DNA from: Rhizobium sp. Leaf453
Lineage (GTDB): Bacteria > Pseudomonadota > Alphaproteobacteria > Rhizobiales > Rhizobiaceae
DNA: 64,000 bases
Reading direction: 5' to 3'
NCBI RefSeq assembly: GCF_001425605.1
Contig: NZ_LMRG01000028.1
Location: 124,001 to 188,000, forward strand
Program-made: the position numbers and the translations under genes
The notes under the pieces: generated by a model
Seen by the model: the letters and a program-made list of their open reading frames with translations, nothing else
The model's database searches: none
What the model was told of the DNA's origin: nothing
In this document: in pieces, positions 16,945-25,234 of the stretch
Position numbering within the stretch: position 1 is the first letter of the stretch
How the letters are laid out: each line of letters begins with the position of its first letter

Positions 16945-17132
16945 GACCGTTTCACCAGTCTGCCGGTTTCAGAATGTAAAATCGCGACCGGAAAAATCGA
17001 TCCTTTCCGGCTCAAAATCCTGGTCCGCGGCTGACCGTATTCGGTGACGACAAGCGGCTGAGCGTCAGCCTGCCTCTTTGCTGCCTTTGGGTTTCTCCCG
17101 AATTCGGTACTGCTCATGGAAGGGAATTTCAT
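16902..17132 (-). pseudogene. Phd/YefM-type antitoxin remnant
   Basis: A frame of ~76 codons begins MKFPSMSSTEFGRNPKAAKR and continues ADAQPLVVTEYGQPRTRILS. This resembles the N-terminal DNA-binding part of Phd/YefM antitoxins (SS.EF.R....AKR...GPV.ITD.GRP..VLLS). After that point the sequence no longer fits, no toxin gene is adjacent, and the frame runs 43 bp into the xdhC 3' end on the other strand. It is most likely a decayed solitary antitoxin; chance similarity cannot be excluded. Confidence 0.45.
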
Positions 17133-17194
17133 GCTCGCACCCCATAGCCACCTTCTCGAACGACAGACTACCACATCATCTGGCGTCGTGGATT

Positions 17195-18109
17195 CTATTC
17201 CAGCATCTTCCCGATCATCCGCTGGCAGCGTTCGGCCATGAAATCGATCATCAGACGGACCTTCGGGTCTTGGAAGCGCTTGTGCGGATAGATTGCGGCG
17301 AGTTGGACGCTGGCAGGCGGTGTGTCCTGCAGGATTTCGACCAAAGTGCCGTCATTCAGGTAGCTCTTCACCTCGAACAGAGGCTTGTTGATGATGCCCC
17401 GGCCTTCGAGCGCCCATTGGGTCAGCACATCGCCATCGTCGGAATCGTAGGGGCCGCCGATTTCCAGCTTGCGGGTGCCGTCCGGGGTCTGCAGCGTCCA
17501 GTAATATTCCTTGGAGCCCGGATAGCGCAGCAGCAGACAGTCGTGCTTGTCGTCGATCAGGGCATCCGGCGTTTCCGGCGTGCCGCGTTTTGCGAGGTAG
17601 GAAGGCGCTGCGCAGATGACGCGCTGACAGTTGAGGATGCCGCGCATGCGCAGGTTGGAATCCTCGAGAATGCCGAGCTTGAACGCCACATCGACGCCTT
17701 CGCTGAGGATATCGATATTGTGGTCGGAGAGGCGCAGCCGCACCTCGATATCCGGATATTTGTCGTGGAACTCGGGAATACCGGACGCGATCAGGCGGCG
17801 GCCGATGCCGAGCGGGGCGGTGATCCGCAGCGACCCCTTCGGATTGTGCGAGAGATCGGCGATCGCGCTCTCCGCCTCGTTCACCGCCTCGATGATCTTG
17901 ACCGCGCCCTGATAGAACACCCGCCCGTGTTCGGTGGGCGAGAGCTTGCGAGTGGTGCGGTTGAATAGGCGCACACCGAGATGCCGCTCCAGCTCCTTGA
18001 TGCGGTTGCTAGCGACAGCCGGCGTCACCCGCTGGTCGCGGCCGGCGGAGGAGAGAGTACCGAGTTCGACGACCCGGACGAAGACGCGGATATTATCGAG
18101 ATAGGACAT
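17195..18109 (-). CDS. LysR family transcriptional regulator
   Basis: 304-aa regulator with an N-terminal winged HTH (MSYLDNIRVFVRVVELGTLS, then VTPAVASNRIKELERHLGVR) and a LysR substrate-binding domain. The start at ATG 18109 gives the canonical N-terminus; an in-frame GTG five codons upstream is less likely. It is divergent from puuD-guaD, the usual position for a LysR regulator of its neighbour, so it may control purine catabolism. Its effector (perhaps urate or another purine) is not known from sequence. Confidence 0.93.
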   Translation of the reverse strand: MSYLDNIRVFVRVVELGTLSSAGRDQRVTPAVASNRIKELERHLGVRLFNRTTRKLSPTEHGRVFYQGAVKIIEAVNEAESAIADLSHNPKGSLRITAPLGIGRRLIASGIPEFHDKYPDIEVRLRLSDHNIDILSEGVDVAFKLGILEDSNLRMRGILNCQRVICAAPSYLAKRGTPETPDALIDDKHDCLLLRYPGSKEYYWTLQTPDGTRKLEIGGPYDSDDGDVLTQWALEGRGIINKPLFEVKSYLNDGTLVEILQDTPPASVQLAAIYPHKRFQDPKVRLMIDFMAERCQRMIGKMLE

Positions 18110-18159
18110 AGACCCTTGTACCACATGGGAATGCCGACCACAGCGGGGTTGATCTTATA

Positions 18160-18179
18160 GATTTTTTTGAAAGTGTTGG
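18160..18179 (+). promoter_or_regulatory. Purine-regulon motif, copy 3 (LysR-puuD divergent promoter)
   Basis: GATTTTTTTGAAAGTGTTGG shares TTTGAAAGT with the copies at 4941 and 11776. It lies ~65 bp before the puuD start and ~50 bp before the lysR-type start, in the same orientation relative to the purine gene. The left arm is less palindromic than in copy 2. Confidence 0.4.
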
Positions 18180-18243
18180 GGATTAACCGGCATTTTGAAG
18201 AAGATCGCGCGATGGCAGAAGTCTCTCAAACAGGGAGGCCTAC

Positions 18244-19479
18244 ATGTATGAATACGCCATTGCCTGGGACTGGCTGACCTTCGCCGTCCGCTGGCTCCAC
18301 GTCATCACCGCCATCGCCTGGATCGGCTCGTCCTTCTATTTCGTCGCGCTCGATCTCGGTCTTCGCAAGCGGCCGGACCTTCCCGCTGGCGCCTATGGCG
18401 AGGAATGGCAGGTCCATGGGGGCGGCTTCTACCACATCCAGAAATATCTGGTGGCGCCGGCCAACATGCCGGAGCACCTGATCTGGTTCAAATGGGAAAG
18501 CTACGTCACCTGGCTCTCCGGCTTCGGCATGCTGTGTCTGGTCTACTACGCCGGCGCCGATCTCTACCTGATCGATCCGAACGTGCTCGATGTCTCCAAG
18601 CCCGTCGCGATCCTGATCTCTCTGGGTTCGCTCGCGACCGGCTGGATCGTCTACGACCTGATCTGCAAGTCGCCCTACGGCAATGACAATACGCGGCTGA
18701 TGGTGGCGCTGTACTTCATCCTGGTCGTGGTCGCCTGGGGCTATACGCAGCTGTTCACCGGTCGCGCTGCCTTCCTGCATCTGGGCGCGTTTACCGCGAC
18801 GATCATGTCGGCGAACGTGTTCTTCATCATCATGCCGAACCAGCGCATCGTCGTTGCCGACCTGATCGCCGGCCGCATACCGGACGCGAAATATGGCCGA
18901 ATCGCCAAGCAGCGCTCGACGCATAACAATTACCTGACGCTGCCCGTCCTGTTTCTGATGCTGTCGAACCACTATCCGCTGGCCTTCGGCACGCAGTTCA
19001 ACTGGATCATCGCCTCTCTGGTCTTCCTGATGGGCGTCACCATCCGCCACTACTTCAACACGCGCCACGCCAATGCCGGCGATCCGACCTGGACCTGGCT
19101 GGTAACCGTGCTGCTCTTCATCGTCATCATGTGGCTTTCCACCGTGCCGAAAATCCTGACCGGCGAACCGGAGAAGGTCTCGGCGGCACAACAGCCTTTC
19201 GTCACGGCGGAAAACTTTCCCAAGGTGCGCGATACCATCCTTGGCCGCTGTTCCATGTGCCATGCGCAGGAGCCGGGCTGGGAAGGCATGATCAAGCCGC
19301 CGAAGGGCGTCGTGCTGGAAACTGACGCCGAGATCGCCGCCCATGCGCGCGAAATCTACCTGCAGGCCGGCCGCAGCCACGCCATGCCGCCCGCCAATGT
19401 GACCGCAGTGACCGACGACGAGCGCAAGCTGCTGGTCGCCTGGTACGAGACAGTTGTGAACGGAGGAAAAACCGAATGA
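18244..19479 (+). CDS. puuD: Membrane-bound urate hydroxylase with cytochrome c domain
   Basis: 411-aa PuuD-type enzyme that oxidises urate to 5-hydroxyisourate, passing electrons to the respiratory chain rather than to O2. Residues 1-~300 contain about eight membrane helices of the urate oxidase N-terminal (DUF989) domain (WLHVITAIAWIGSSFYFVAL at the start). Residues ~320-411 are a periplasmic cytochrome c domain with haem motif C336-S-M-C339-H340 and a distal Met region (SHAMPP). It replaces soluble uricase here and feeds UraH. It overlaps guaD by 4 bp. Confidence 0.93.
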   Translation: MYEYAIAWDWLTFAVRWLHVITAIAWIGSSFYFVALDLGLRKRPDLPAGAYGEEWQVHGGGFYHIQKYLVAPANMPEHLIWFKWESYVTWLSGFGMLCLVYYAGADLYLIDPNVLDVSKPVAILISLGSLATGWIVYDLICKSPYGNDNTRLMVALYFILVVVAWGYTQLFTGRAAFLHLGAFTATIMSANVFFIIMPNQRIVVADLIAGRIPDAKYGRIAKQRSTHNNYLTLPVLFLMLSNHYPLAFGTQFNWIIASLVFLMGVTIRHYFNTRHANAGDPTWTWLVTVLLFIVIMWLSTVPKILTGEPEKVSAAQQPFVTAENFPKVRDTILGRCSMCHAQEPGWEGMIKPPKGVVLETDAEIAAHAREIYLQAGRSHAMPPANVTAVTDDERKLLVAWYETVVNGGKTE

Positions 19480-20810
19480 GCGAACTCCTGATCCGTGGTC
19501 GCCTGCTGACCTTTATCGAAGAGCCAAAGGGGATTGACGATACCGCATCCTACCTCACCGTGGATGATGGTGCGGTTCTGGTGCGAGATGGCAAGATCGC
19601 CGCCGTCGGTGACTATGCCGAAGTCAGCAAGGGCGCTAGCGCCGGCGTGGAGGTCGCCGATCATCGTCCGCACCTTATCCTGCCCGGCCTGATCGACACG
19701 CATCTGCACTTTCCCCAGACACAGGCGATCGCGTCCTACGGCGCGCAGCTGCTCGAATGGCTGAACACCTATATCTTCGTCGAGGAGCAGAAATTCGCCG
19801 AGCCGGAACATGCGGCCTTCATCGCCGGGCGTTTCATGGACGAGCTTCTCTCCAACGGCACGACGACCGCGGTCGCCTATTGCTCGGTTCATCCGCAAAG
19901 CGTCGATGCCTATTTCACCGCAGCCGAACAGCGCGGCATGCTGATGGTCGGCGGCAAGGTGATGATGGATCGCAACGCGCCGGATGCGCTGCGCGACACG
20001 CCGCAGAAGGGCTATGACGAGACCAAGCGGCTGATCGGTAAGTGGCATGGCCGCGGCCGGGCGCATTATGCCATCAGCCCGCGCTTCGCGATCACCTCGA
20101 CGCCGGAACAGATGGAGATGGCGCAGGCTCTGGTTGCCGAACATCCCGATTGCCATGTTCAGACACATCTTTCGGAGAACAAGGACGAGATCGCTTTCGC
20201 CACCTCGCTCTACCCGCAGGCAAAGGATTACACCGACATCTATGCCCGTTACGGCCTGCTGACGGACAAGATGCTGCTCGGACACTGCATTTATCTCAGC
20301 GACCGGGAGATTTCGGTCTTGGCAGAAACCGGCGCGGTCGGCGTGTTTTGCCCGACCTCCAACCTCTTCCTCGGCTCGGGTCTGTTCGACCGCGACCGGT
20401 TCGACAAGCTGGGCGCGCGCTGGTCGGTGGCGACCGATGTCGGGGCCGGGACCAGCTTCTCGATGCTGGAGACGATGGACGAGGCTTACAAGGTGCTGCA
20501 CCTGCAGGGCCAGCGCCTGTCGCCGCTCAACTCGTTCTACCGGATGACGCTCGGAAATGCGCGGGCGCTGGGCCTTCAGGACCGCATCGGCTCGCTGCAT
20601 GTCGGCGCCGACGCCGATATCGTCGTGCTCGATTCCAGCGGCAAATCGGCGATGGAACTGCGCATGCGCACGGCGAAATCCCTGACCGACGAACTGTTCA
20701 TCCTGCAGACCATGGGCGACGACCGCTGCGTGGCACAAGTCTATGTCGCCGGCAAGGCGATGAAGGGACGGAAAGCGGTGACAGCAAAGCGGACGCTGGA
20801 AGTGGCGTGA
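19476..20810 (+). CDS. guaD: Guanine deaminase
   Basis: 444-aa zinc amidohydrolase converting guanine to xanthine. It shows the metal motif DTHLHFPQ (HxH) near residue 72, the conserved YCSVHPQS stretch, VQTHLSEN near residue 228, GHCIYLSD near residue 268 and ATDVGAGTSFSML near residue 322. The ATG overlaps the puuD stop (ATGA), so the two are translationally coupled. Together with XdhABC and PuuD it forms guanine to xanthine to urate to hydroxyisourate. Confidence 0.96.
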   Translation: MSELLIRGRLLTFIEEPKGIDDTASYLTVDDGAVLVRDGKIAAVGDYAEVSKGASAGVEVADHRPHLILPGLIDTHLHFPQTQAIASYGAQLLEWLNTYIFVEEQKFAEPEHAAFIAGRFMDELLSNGTTTAVAYCSVHPQSVDAYFTAAEQRGMLMVGGKVMMDRNAPDALRDTPQKGYDETKRLIGKWHGRGRAHYAISPRFAITSTPEQMEMAQALVAEHPDCHVQTHLSENKDEIAFATSLYPQAKDYTDIYARYGLLTDKMLLGHCIYLSDREISVLAETGAVGVFCPTSNLFLGSGLFDRDRFDKLGARWSVATDVGAGTSFSMLETMDEAYKVLHLQGQRLSPLNSFYRMTLGNARALGLQDRIGSLHVGADADIVVLDSSGKSAMELRMRTAKSLTDELFILQTMGDDRCVAQVYVAGKAMKGRKAVTAKRTLEVA

Positions 20811-20820
20811 GCGTTTATCA

Positions 20821-20850
20821 GGCCGACGCCAGGAAAATCTGGCGTCGGCC
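20821..20850 (+). terminator. Hairpin after guaD
   Basis: A perfect 12-bp stem (GGCCGACGCCAG / CTGGCGTCGGCC) with loop GAAAAT starts 10 bp after the guaD stop. There is no T-run, so it may act as a 3'-end stabiliser or a factor-dependent terminator. It is the only strong structure between guaD and the pseudogene on the other strand. Confidence 0.65.
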
Positions 20851-20858
20851 CAACCGCC

Positions 20859-21291
20859 TCAGCAACCGACAGGCACCGCCTCATGAGTTTCGTCAGCAAG
20901 CCGCATTTTCTGCGAATTGGCGATTTCTTCGCGGTAGAGGTAATTCGTTGCCTCGTGCTGGTCGCCAAAGAACAAACAGTTCGGACCCGTTGCGCCGCGC
21001 ATTTCGCGCTCCAAGGAGCGGAAGGGGCAATACCTATGCCAAGACCGATCATGATGACCGGTGCATCGTTATTTCTGGCAGATGGAAGTGAGCGGAGCGC
21101 TGGACATACACGCCGACGGCTCCGCCATTTTGCAGCCGGTTGCCGACATACGTTAAGGCCACGCCCGTGCGCGGATGATCCTGAAGCCGGTAATGCACCT
21201 CGCCGACCATGAGATGCACATCGCCCGGATACTTGTTCGGCCTCGACGAGATCGAGTAAAGGTGTGGGTGCCGCGGCCAAGATAATTGATC
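20859..21291 (-). pseudogene. CysJ-like sulfite reductase flavoprotein gene, fragment with frameshifts
   Basis: Three successive minus-strand frames match the FAD/NADPH domain of sulfite reductase alpha (CysJ) and related reductases. Frame A has HPHLYSISSRPNKYPGDVHL to HFHLPE, frame B has DAPVIMIGLGIGIAP, and frame C has FRSLEREMRGATGPNCLFFG then DQHEATNYLYREEIA. Two frame changes, near 21070 and 21020, interrupt it. The flavodoxin/FMN part and the last ~70 residues are missing, and a stop at 20859 follows unrelated residues. It lies next to an intact organosulfur operon, so it may be left over from an older sulfur locus. Confidence 0.75.
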
Positions 21292-21548
21292 AGGATCGGG
21301 CATTTGGCTGGAACATGGGTACTTTGAGGCGCAAGTTGTGCCGCTCCATAGGATGAGGGCTGCGGTGACTTGCGGCGCAGGTCCCTGGTGGGTCTTCAAA
21401 CGATTGCGACGATCTTAGGCACACTCGCCGTCATTTGCAGTCCGACATCTGATCATCGAAGCCAGCAAGGACGTGTTGCGCCCCGATGCGCCGGGGCGAG
21501 ATTGAATTCCCCAAATCAGGCTCAATTTGGAATATGCACCTTTGATAA

Positions 21549-21565
21549 TCTATTAAAATAATAGA
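21549..21565. promoter_or_regulatory. AT-rich palindrome upstream of msuE
   Basis: TCTATTA-AAA-TAATAGA is a perfect 7+3+7 inverted repeat in an AT-rich tract, 31 bp upstream of the msuE ATG. The surrounding 21292-21548 has no gene. A repressor or activator of the organosulfur operon could bind here. It does not look like a CysB site to me. Confidence 0.5.
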
Positions 21566-21596
21566 TTTTATAAATTATTGGCCGATGAGGAAGCAC

Positions 21597-22187
21597 ATGA
21601 AGGTACTAGGCATCAGCGGAAGCGTAAAACAACCGTCACGCACGTCACGCGTGGTGTCGGACATTATCGCCGCAATCGAGAAACGGGCGGATGTCACCGC
21701 GGATACCATCGATCTGGCCGTGGTAGCACCAATCCTTTTCAGGGCTCTCCGCTCCGACCAGTTGGACGAAGAGGGCCGCAGGATTGTCGATGCCGTGGAA
21801 GCCGCCGATGTTCTTGTCGTCGGTTCGCCGGTCTACCGCGCGTCCTACACCGGTGCGTTGAAGTACCTTTTCGATCTCGTCGATTTCCGGGCGCTTCAGG
21901 GCAAGCGCGTGGTCCTGGCCGCGACGGGCGGCACGCCGTTGCATGGCCTGATGCTGGAGCATCAGTTCCGGCCGCTATTCGGCTTCTTCGGCGCCGTCAC
22001 TGTGCCGACGACAGTCTACGCCGTCGAGGCGGATTTCACCGAATACACACTTTCGAACCCGGCTGTTGAAGCGCGAATCGATCGCGCCGTCGCCGAACTG
22101 ATCGATCTTTTGCCAGCCGCGGCGCTTGCCGCCACCGATCACCATCCGGCTCTTCGCGTCGTTTCGCGCGAAGCGCTCGCAAACTGA
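21597..22187 (+). CDS. msuE: NADH:FMN reductase, MsuE type
   Basis: 196-aa flavodoxin-fold reductase that supplies FMNH2 to two-component monooxygenases. Motifs: MKVLGISGSVKQPSRTS (FMN phosphate loop) at the start, SPVYRASYTGALKYLFDLVD near residue 78, and LAATGGTPLHGLMLEHQFRP near residue 107, all typical of MsuE/SsuE. The ATG at 21597 follows GAGGAAG; the upstream in-frame ATG at 21585 lacks a site. It is the first gene of the organosulfur operon, 23 bp before sfnG, its likely partner. Confidence 0.92.
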   Translation: MKVLGISGSVKQPSRTSRVVSDIIAAIEKRADVTADTIDLAVVAPILFRALRSDQLDEEGRRIVDAVEAADVLVVGSPVYRASYTGALKYLFDLVDFRALQGKRVVLAATGGTPLHGLMLEHQFRPLFGFFGAVTVPTTVYAVEADFTEYTLSNPAVEARIDRAVAELIDLLPAAALAATDHHPALRVVSREALAN

Positions 22188-22210
22188 CATTGCCAGAGAG
22201 GAACATCATC

Positions 22211-23314
22211 ATGACTGAACACCACGCCGAGCCCGTGAAATTCGCCTATTGGGTGCCGAATGTTTCCGGTGGTCTCGTCATCTCGAATATCGAGCAGCGC
22301 ACCAGCTGGACCATCGACTATAACCGCAAGCTCGCGCAGATCGCGGAAGCGAATGGCTTCGATTACGCACTGAGCCAGATCCGTTTCACGGCCGGCTACG
22401 GCGCCGAATTCCAGCATGAATCCGTCTCCTTCAGCCATGCTTTGCTGGAATCGACGACGACGCTGAAGGTTATCGCCGCCATTTTGCCCGGTCCGTGGAA
22501 TCCTGCGCTTGCCGCCAAGCAGATCGCCACGATCAATCACCTCACCAACGGCCGCGTCGCCGTCAATGTCGTCAGCGGCTGGTTCCGCGGCGAGTTCCAT
22601 GCCATCGGCGAACCGTGGCTCGATCACGACGAGCGCTATCGCCGTTCGGAAGAGTTCATCCGGGCGCTGCGCGGTATCTGGACAGAAGAAAATTTCACCT
22701 TCCGCGGTGATTTCTATCGTTTCAACAACTACTCCCTGAAGCCGAAGCCGATCGATCCGCAGCCGGAAATCTTCCAGGGCGGTTCTTCGCGTGCAGCCCG
22801 CGACATGGCGGCCCGCGTGTCGGACTGGTATTTCACCAACGGCAACACGCCGGAGGAGATCGCCAAGCAGGTCAACGACATCCGCGCCAAGGCCAAGGAA
22901 AACAATCATTCGGTCAAGGTCGGCGTAAACGCCTTCGCCATCGTGCGCGAGACCGAGGAAGAAGCCAGGGCCGTACTCGCCGAGATCATCGAAAAGGCCA
23001 ATCCGGAAGCTGTCAACGCCTTTGGTCATGAAGTGAAAAATGCCGGCAAGTCTTCACCGGAAGGCGAGGGCAACTGGGCGAAATCCAGCTTCGAAGATCT
23101 CGTGCAATACAACGACGGCTTCCGCTCCAACCTGATCGGCACGCCGCGTCAGGTGGCGGAGCGCGTGGTCAACCTGAAACGCGCCGGCGCCGACCTTATC
23201 CTCTTGGGCTTCCTGCACTTCCAGGAAGAGGTCGAATATTTCGGTAAGCACGTCATTCCGCTCGTACGCGAGTTGGAAGAGGCGGAAGCCGGCGCCGCAA
23301 TCGCCGCCGAGTAA
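22211..23314 (+). CDS. sfnG: Dimethylsulfone monooxygenase
   Basis: 367-aa FMNH2-dependent, luciferase-like TIM-barrel enzyme that cleaves dimethylsulfone to methanesulfinate and formaldehyde. The SfnG N-terminus is diagnostic (FAYWVPNVSGGLVISNIEQR). Further motifs are FQHESVSFSHAL, INHLTNGRVAVNVVSGWFRG and GGSSRAARDMAARVSDWYF. The ATG at 22211 follows AGAGAGGAAC. Its flavin comes from MsuE just upstream. It is cytoplasmic and provides sulfite from organosulfur compounds when sulfate is scarce. Confidence 0.93.
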   Translation: MTEHHAEPVKFAYWVPNVSGGLVISNIEQRTSWTIDYNRKLAQIAEANGFDYALSQIRFTAGYGAEFQHESVSFSHALLESTTTLKVIAAILPGPWNPALAAKQIATINHLTNGRVAVNVVSGWFRGEFHAIGEPWLDHDERYRRSEEFIRALRGIWTEENFTFRGDFYRFNNYSLKPKPIDPQPEIFQGGSSRAARDMAARVSDWYFTNGNTPEEIAKQVNDIRAKAKENNHSVKVGVNAFAIVRETEEEARAVLAEIIEKANPEAVNAFGHEVKNAGKSSPEGEGNWAKSSFEDLVQYNDGFRSNLIGTPRQVAERVVNLKRAGADLILLGFLHFQEEVEYFGKHVIPLVRELEEAEAGAAIAAE

Positions 23315-23419
23315 CACGACAAACTGAAGAGGCCGGGCCTTTCGCCTTGCCTGTAACGCGGGCGCAATCGCGCCTGCGACCGGAAACCTGTGCCCGTTGG
23401 GCGAAGCATGGACTGAACG

Positions 23420-24337
23420 ATGTCGGCATCGAATTTTCTGCTTGCAAACCTCGGCGCCGAGGTGGCGATCCCGCCTGATATTCGGGAACACCTCGCTCTC
23501 CATGGCGAACGCCTCGAGCATGACCGCGCTGTACCGCGCCCGGACGAGCCCGTGGCGTTGGAGCTTCGCGGCATCGACCTTTCCTTCGGTGGCGTTGTGG
23601 CGCTTCAAGGTGTCGATCTTGCCGTCCGGCATGGTGAAATCCGTGCGATCATCGGTCCGAACGGCGCTGGCAAGAGTTCGCTGATCAATGTCATTTCCGG
23701 CGTCTACCGGCCGGATCGTGGCCATGTCGCCATCGATGGAAGAGCCTATCGTCCGGTGCCGACGCAGAAGCTCGCCCGACTTGGCGTAGCACGCACATTC
23801 CAAAACCTTGCCTTGTTCAAGGGGCTGAGCGTTCTCGACAATGTTGCCGCCGGACGTGCTTACGTCGGCCGGTCGAATTTTCTGAGCCAGATCGCCGGTC
23901 TGCCGCGTGCACGCCGCGAGCAGGCCGATGCCCGCGAGCGGGCAGGACGCATCATCGATTTCCTGCATTTGACGCCCTATGCCGACCGGCTTGCCGGCAC
24001 GCTGCCCTATGGCCTGCAAAAGCGGGTCGAGCTTGCGCGCGCCCTTGCCGCTGAGCCGCGCATCCTTTTGCTTGACGAGCCGATGGCCGGGATGACTGCG
24101 ACAGAGAAAAACGAACTTGCCGACTATGTGCGGCTCGCGCGGGACGAATATGCGATCACCGTCGTGCTGATTGAGCACGATATCGGCGTCGTGATGGGGC
24201 TTTCTGACCGGATTGCCGTGCTCGACTACGGCCGCAAGATCGCCGACGGTACGCCGCAGGAAATTGCCAGTGATCAGCGTGTGATCGATGCCTATCTCGG
24301 CGTGCCGCCGGAAAATGAAGATGGGGAGGGCATCTGA
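23420..24337 (+). CDS. ABC transporter ATPase, LivG type
   Basis: 305-aa ATPase of a branched-chain-amino-acid-type (HAAT) importer. Walker A is IGPNGAGKSSLINVISG near residue 78. The signature region is degenerate (LPYGLQKRVELARAL), as is usual in LivG. Walker B is RILLLDEPMAGM and the switch is IEHD. The first ~45 residues before ALELRGIDLSFGGV are an extra N-terminal extension not seen in classical LivG; a start further downstream was not found. It overlaps the LivH-type gene (TGATG). Confidence 0.93.
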   Translation: MSASNFLLANLGAEVAIPPDIREHLALHGERLEHDRAVPRPDEPVALELRGIDLSFGGVVALQGVDLAVRHGEIRAIIGPNGAGKSSLINVISGVYRPDRGHVAIDGRAYRPVPTQKLARLGVARTFQNLALFKGLSVLDNVAAGRAYVGRSNFLSQIAGLPRARREQADARERAGRIIDFLHLTPYADRLAGTLPYGLQKRVELARALAAEPRILLLDEPMAGMTATEKNELADYVRLARDEYAITVVLIEHDIGVVMGLSDRIAVLDYGRKIADGTPQEIASDQRVIDAYLGVPPENEDGEGI

Positions 24338-25233
24338 TGGCCGAGTTCGACTGGCTTTTCTTTACCGAGGTGCTGATCGGAGGCTTGCTCTCCGGAGTTA
24401 TGTACTCGCTCGTCGCCATCGGTTTTGTGCTGATCTACAAGACGTCCGGTGTCTTGAACTTTTCGCAGGGCGCGCTCCTCCTGTTCGCCGCGTTGACCTT
24501 CGTCAGCCTCGTCGAGCGCGGCGTTCCCTTTGCGGCTGCCTTCGCCATTACGTTTGCCATCATGGTGGTCATCGGCATCGCGATCGAGCGCACGGTGCTT
24601 CGGCCGCTGACCAACAAGCCGCCGATCACGCTGTTCATGGCGACGCTCGGCCTGTCCTACATCATCGAGGGTGCCGCGCAGTTGCTCTGGGGTACGCAGG
24701 TTCATGGTCTCGATCTCGGCATCGAGGACATTCCCTTCGATGTCGGCGGCGTGTTCATCAGCCAGTTCGATATCTTCGCCGCTGTCGTGGCGGCCGGCAT
24801 GGTAGCCGCTCTCTCGGCTTTCTTCCGCTACACCCGCATTGGCCTCGGCTTCCGCGCCGTCGCGGATGACCAGTTCGCGGCATTGGCCGTCGGCCTCAAG
24901 CTGCCATGGATATGGGCGAGCGTCTGGGCGGCGGCGGGGCTCGTGGCGCTCGTCGCGGGATTGCTCTGGGGCGCTCGACTTGGCGTGCAGTTTTCCCTGT
25001 CGCTAGTGGTGCTCAAGGCGCTACCGGTGCTGGTTCTCGGTGGCTTCGATTCCATTCTCGGAGCGATCATCGGCGGCCTGCTCATCGGCGCGTCGGAAAA
25101 GCTCGCCGAGGTCTATATCGGCGAATATTTCGGCGGCGGCATCGAGGGCTGGTTCGCCTATGTCGTAGCGCTTGCCTTCCTGCTGATCCGTCCCTCCGGC
25201 CTGTTCGGTCAGAAACTCGTGGAAAGGGTCTGA
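24337..25233 (+). CDS. ABC transporter permease, LivH type
   Basis: 298-aa inner-membrane permease of the HAAT family, about eight hydrophobic segments. Typical LivH features: GLLSGVMYSLVAIGFVLIYK near residue 13, NFSQGALLLFAALTF near residue 39, and IGLGFRAVADDQFAALAVGL near residue 168 (the cytoplasmic coupling loop). It is co-transcribed with LivG and LivM neighbours without gaps. Confidence 0.94.
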   Translation: MAEFDWLFFTEVLIGGLLSGVMYSLVAIGFVLIYKTSGVLNFSQGALLLFAALTFVSLVERGVPFAAAFAITFAIMVVIGIAIERTVLRPLTNKPPITLFMATLGLSYIIEGAAQLLWGTQVHGLDLGIEDIPFDVGGVFISQFDIFAAVVAAGMVAALSAFFRYTRIGLGFRAVADDQFAALAVGLKLPWIWASVWAAAGLVALVAGLLWGARLGVQFSLSLVVLKALPVLVLGGFDSILGAIIGGLLIGASEKLAEVYIGEYFGGGIEGWFAYVVALAFLLIRPSGLFGQKLVERV

Positions 25234-25234
25234 T

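Noticed and set aside
18226..20738. Long minus-strand ORFs opposite puuD and guaD
   Set aside because: Composition is typical of antisense translation and both plus-strand genes have clear catalytic and haem motifs.
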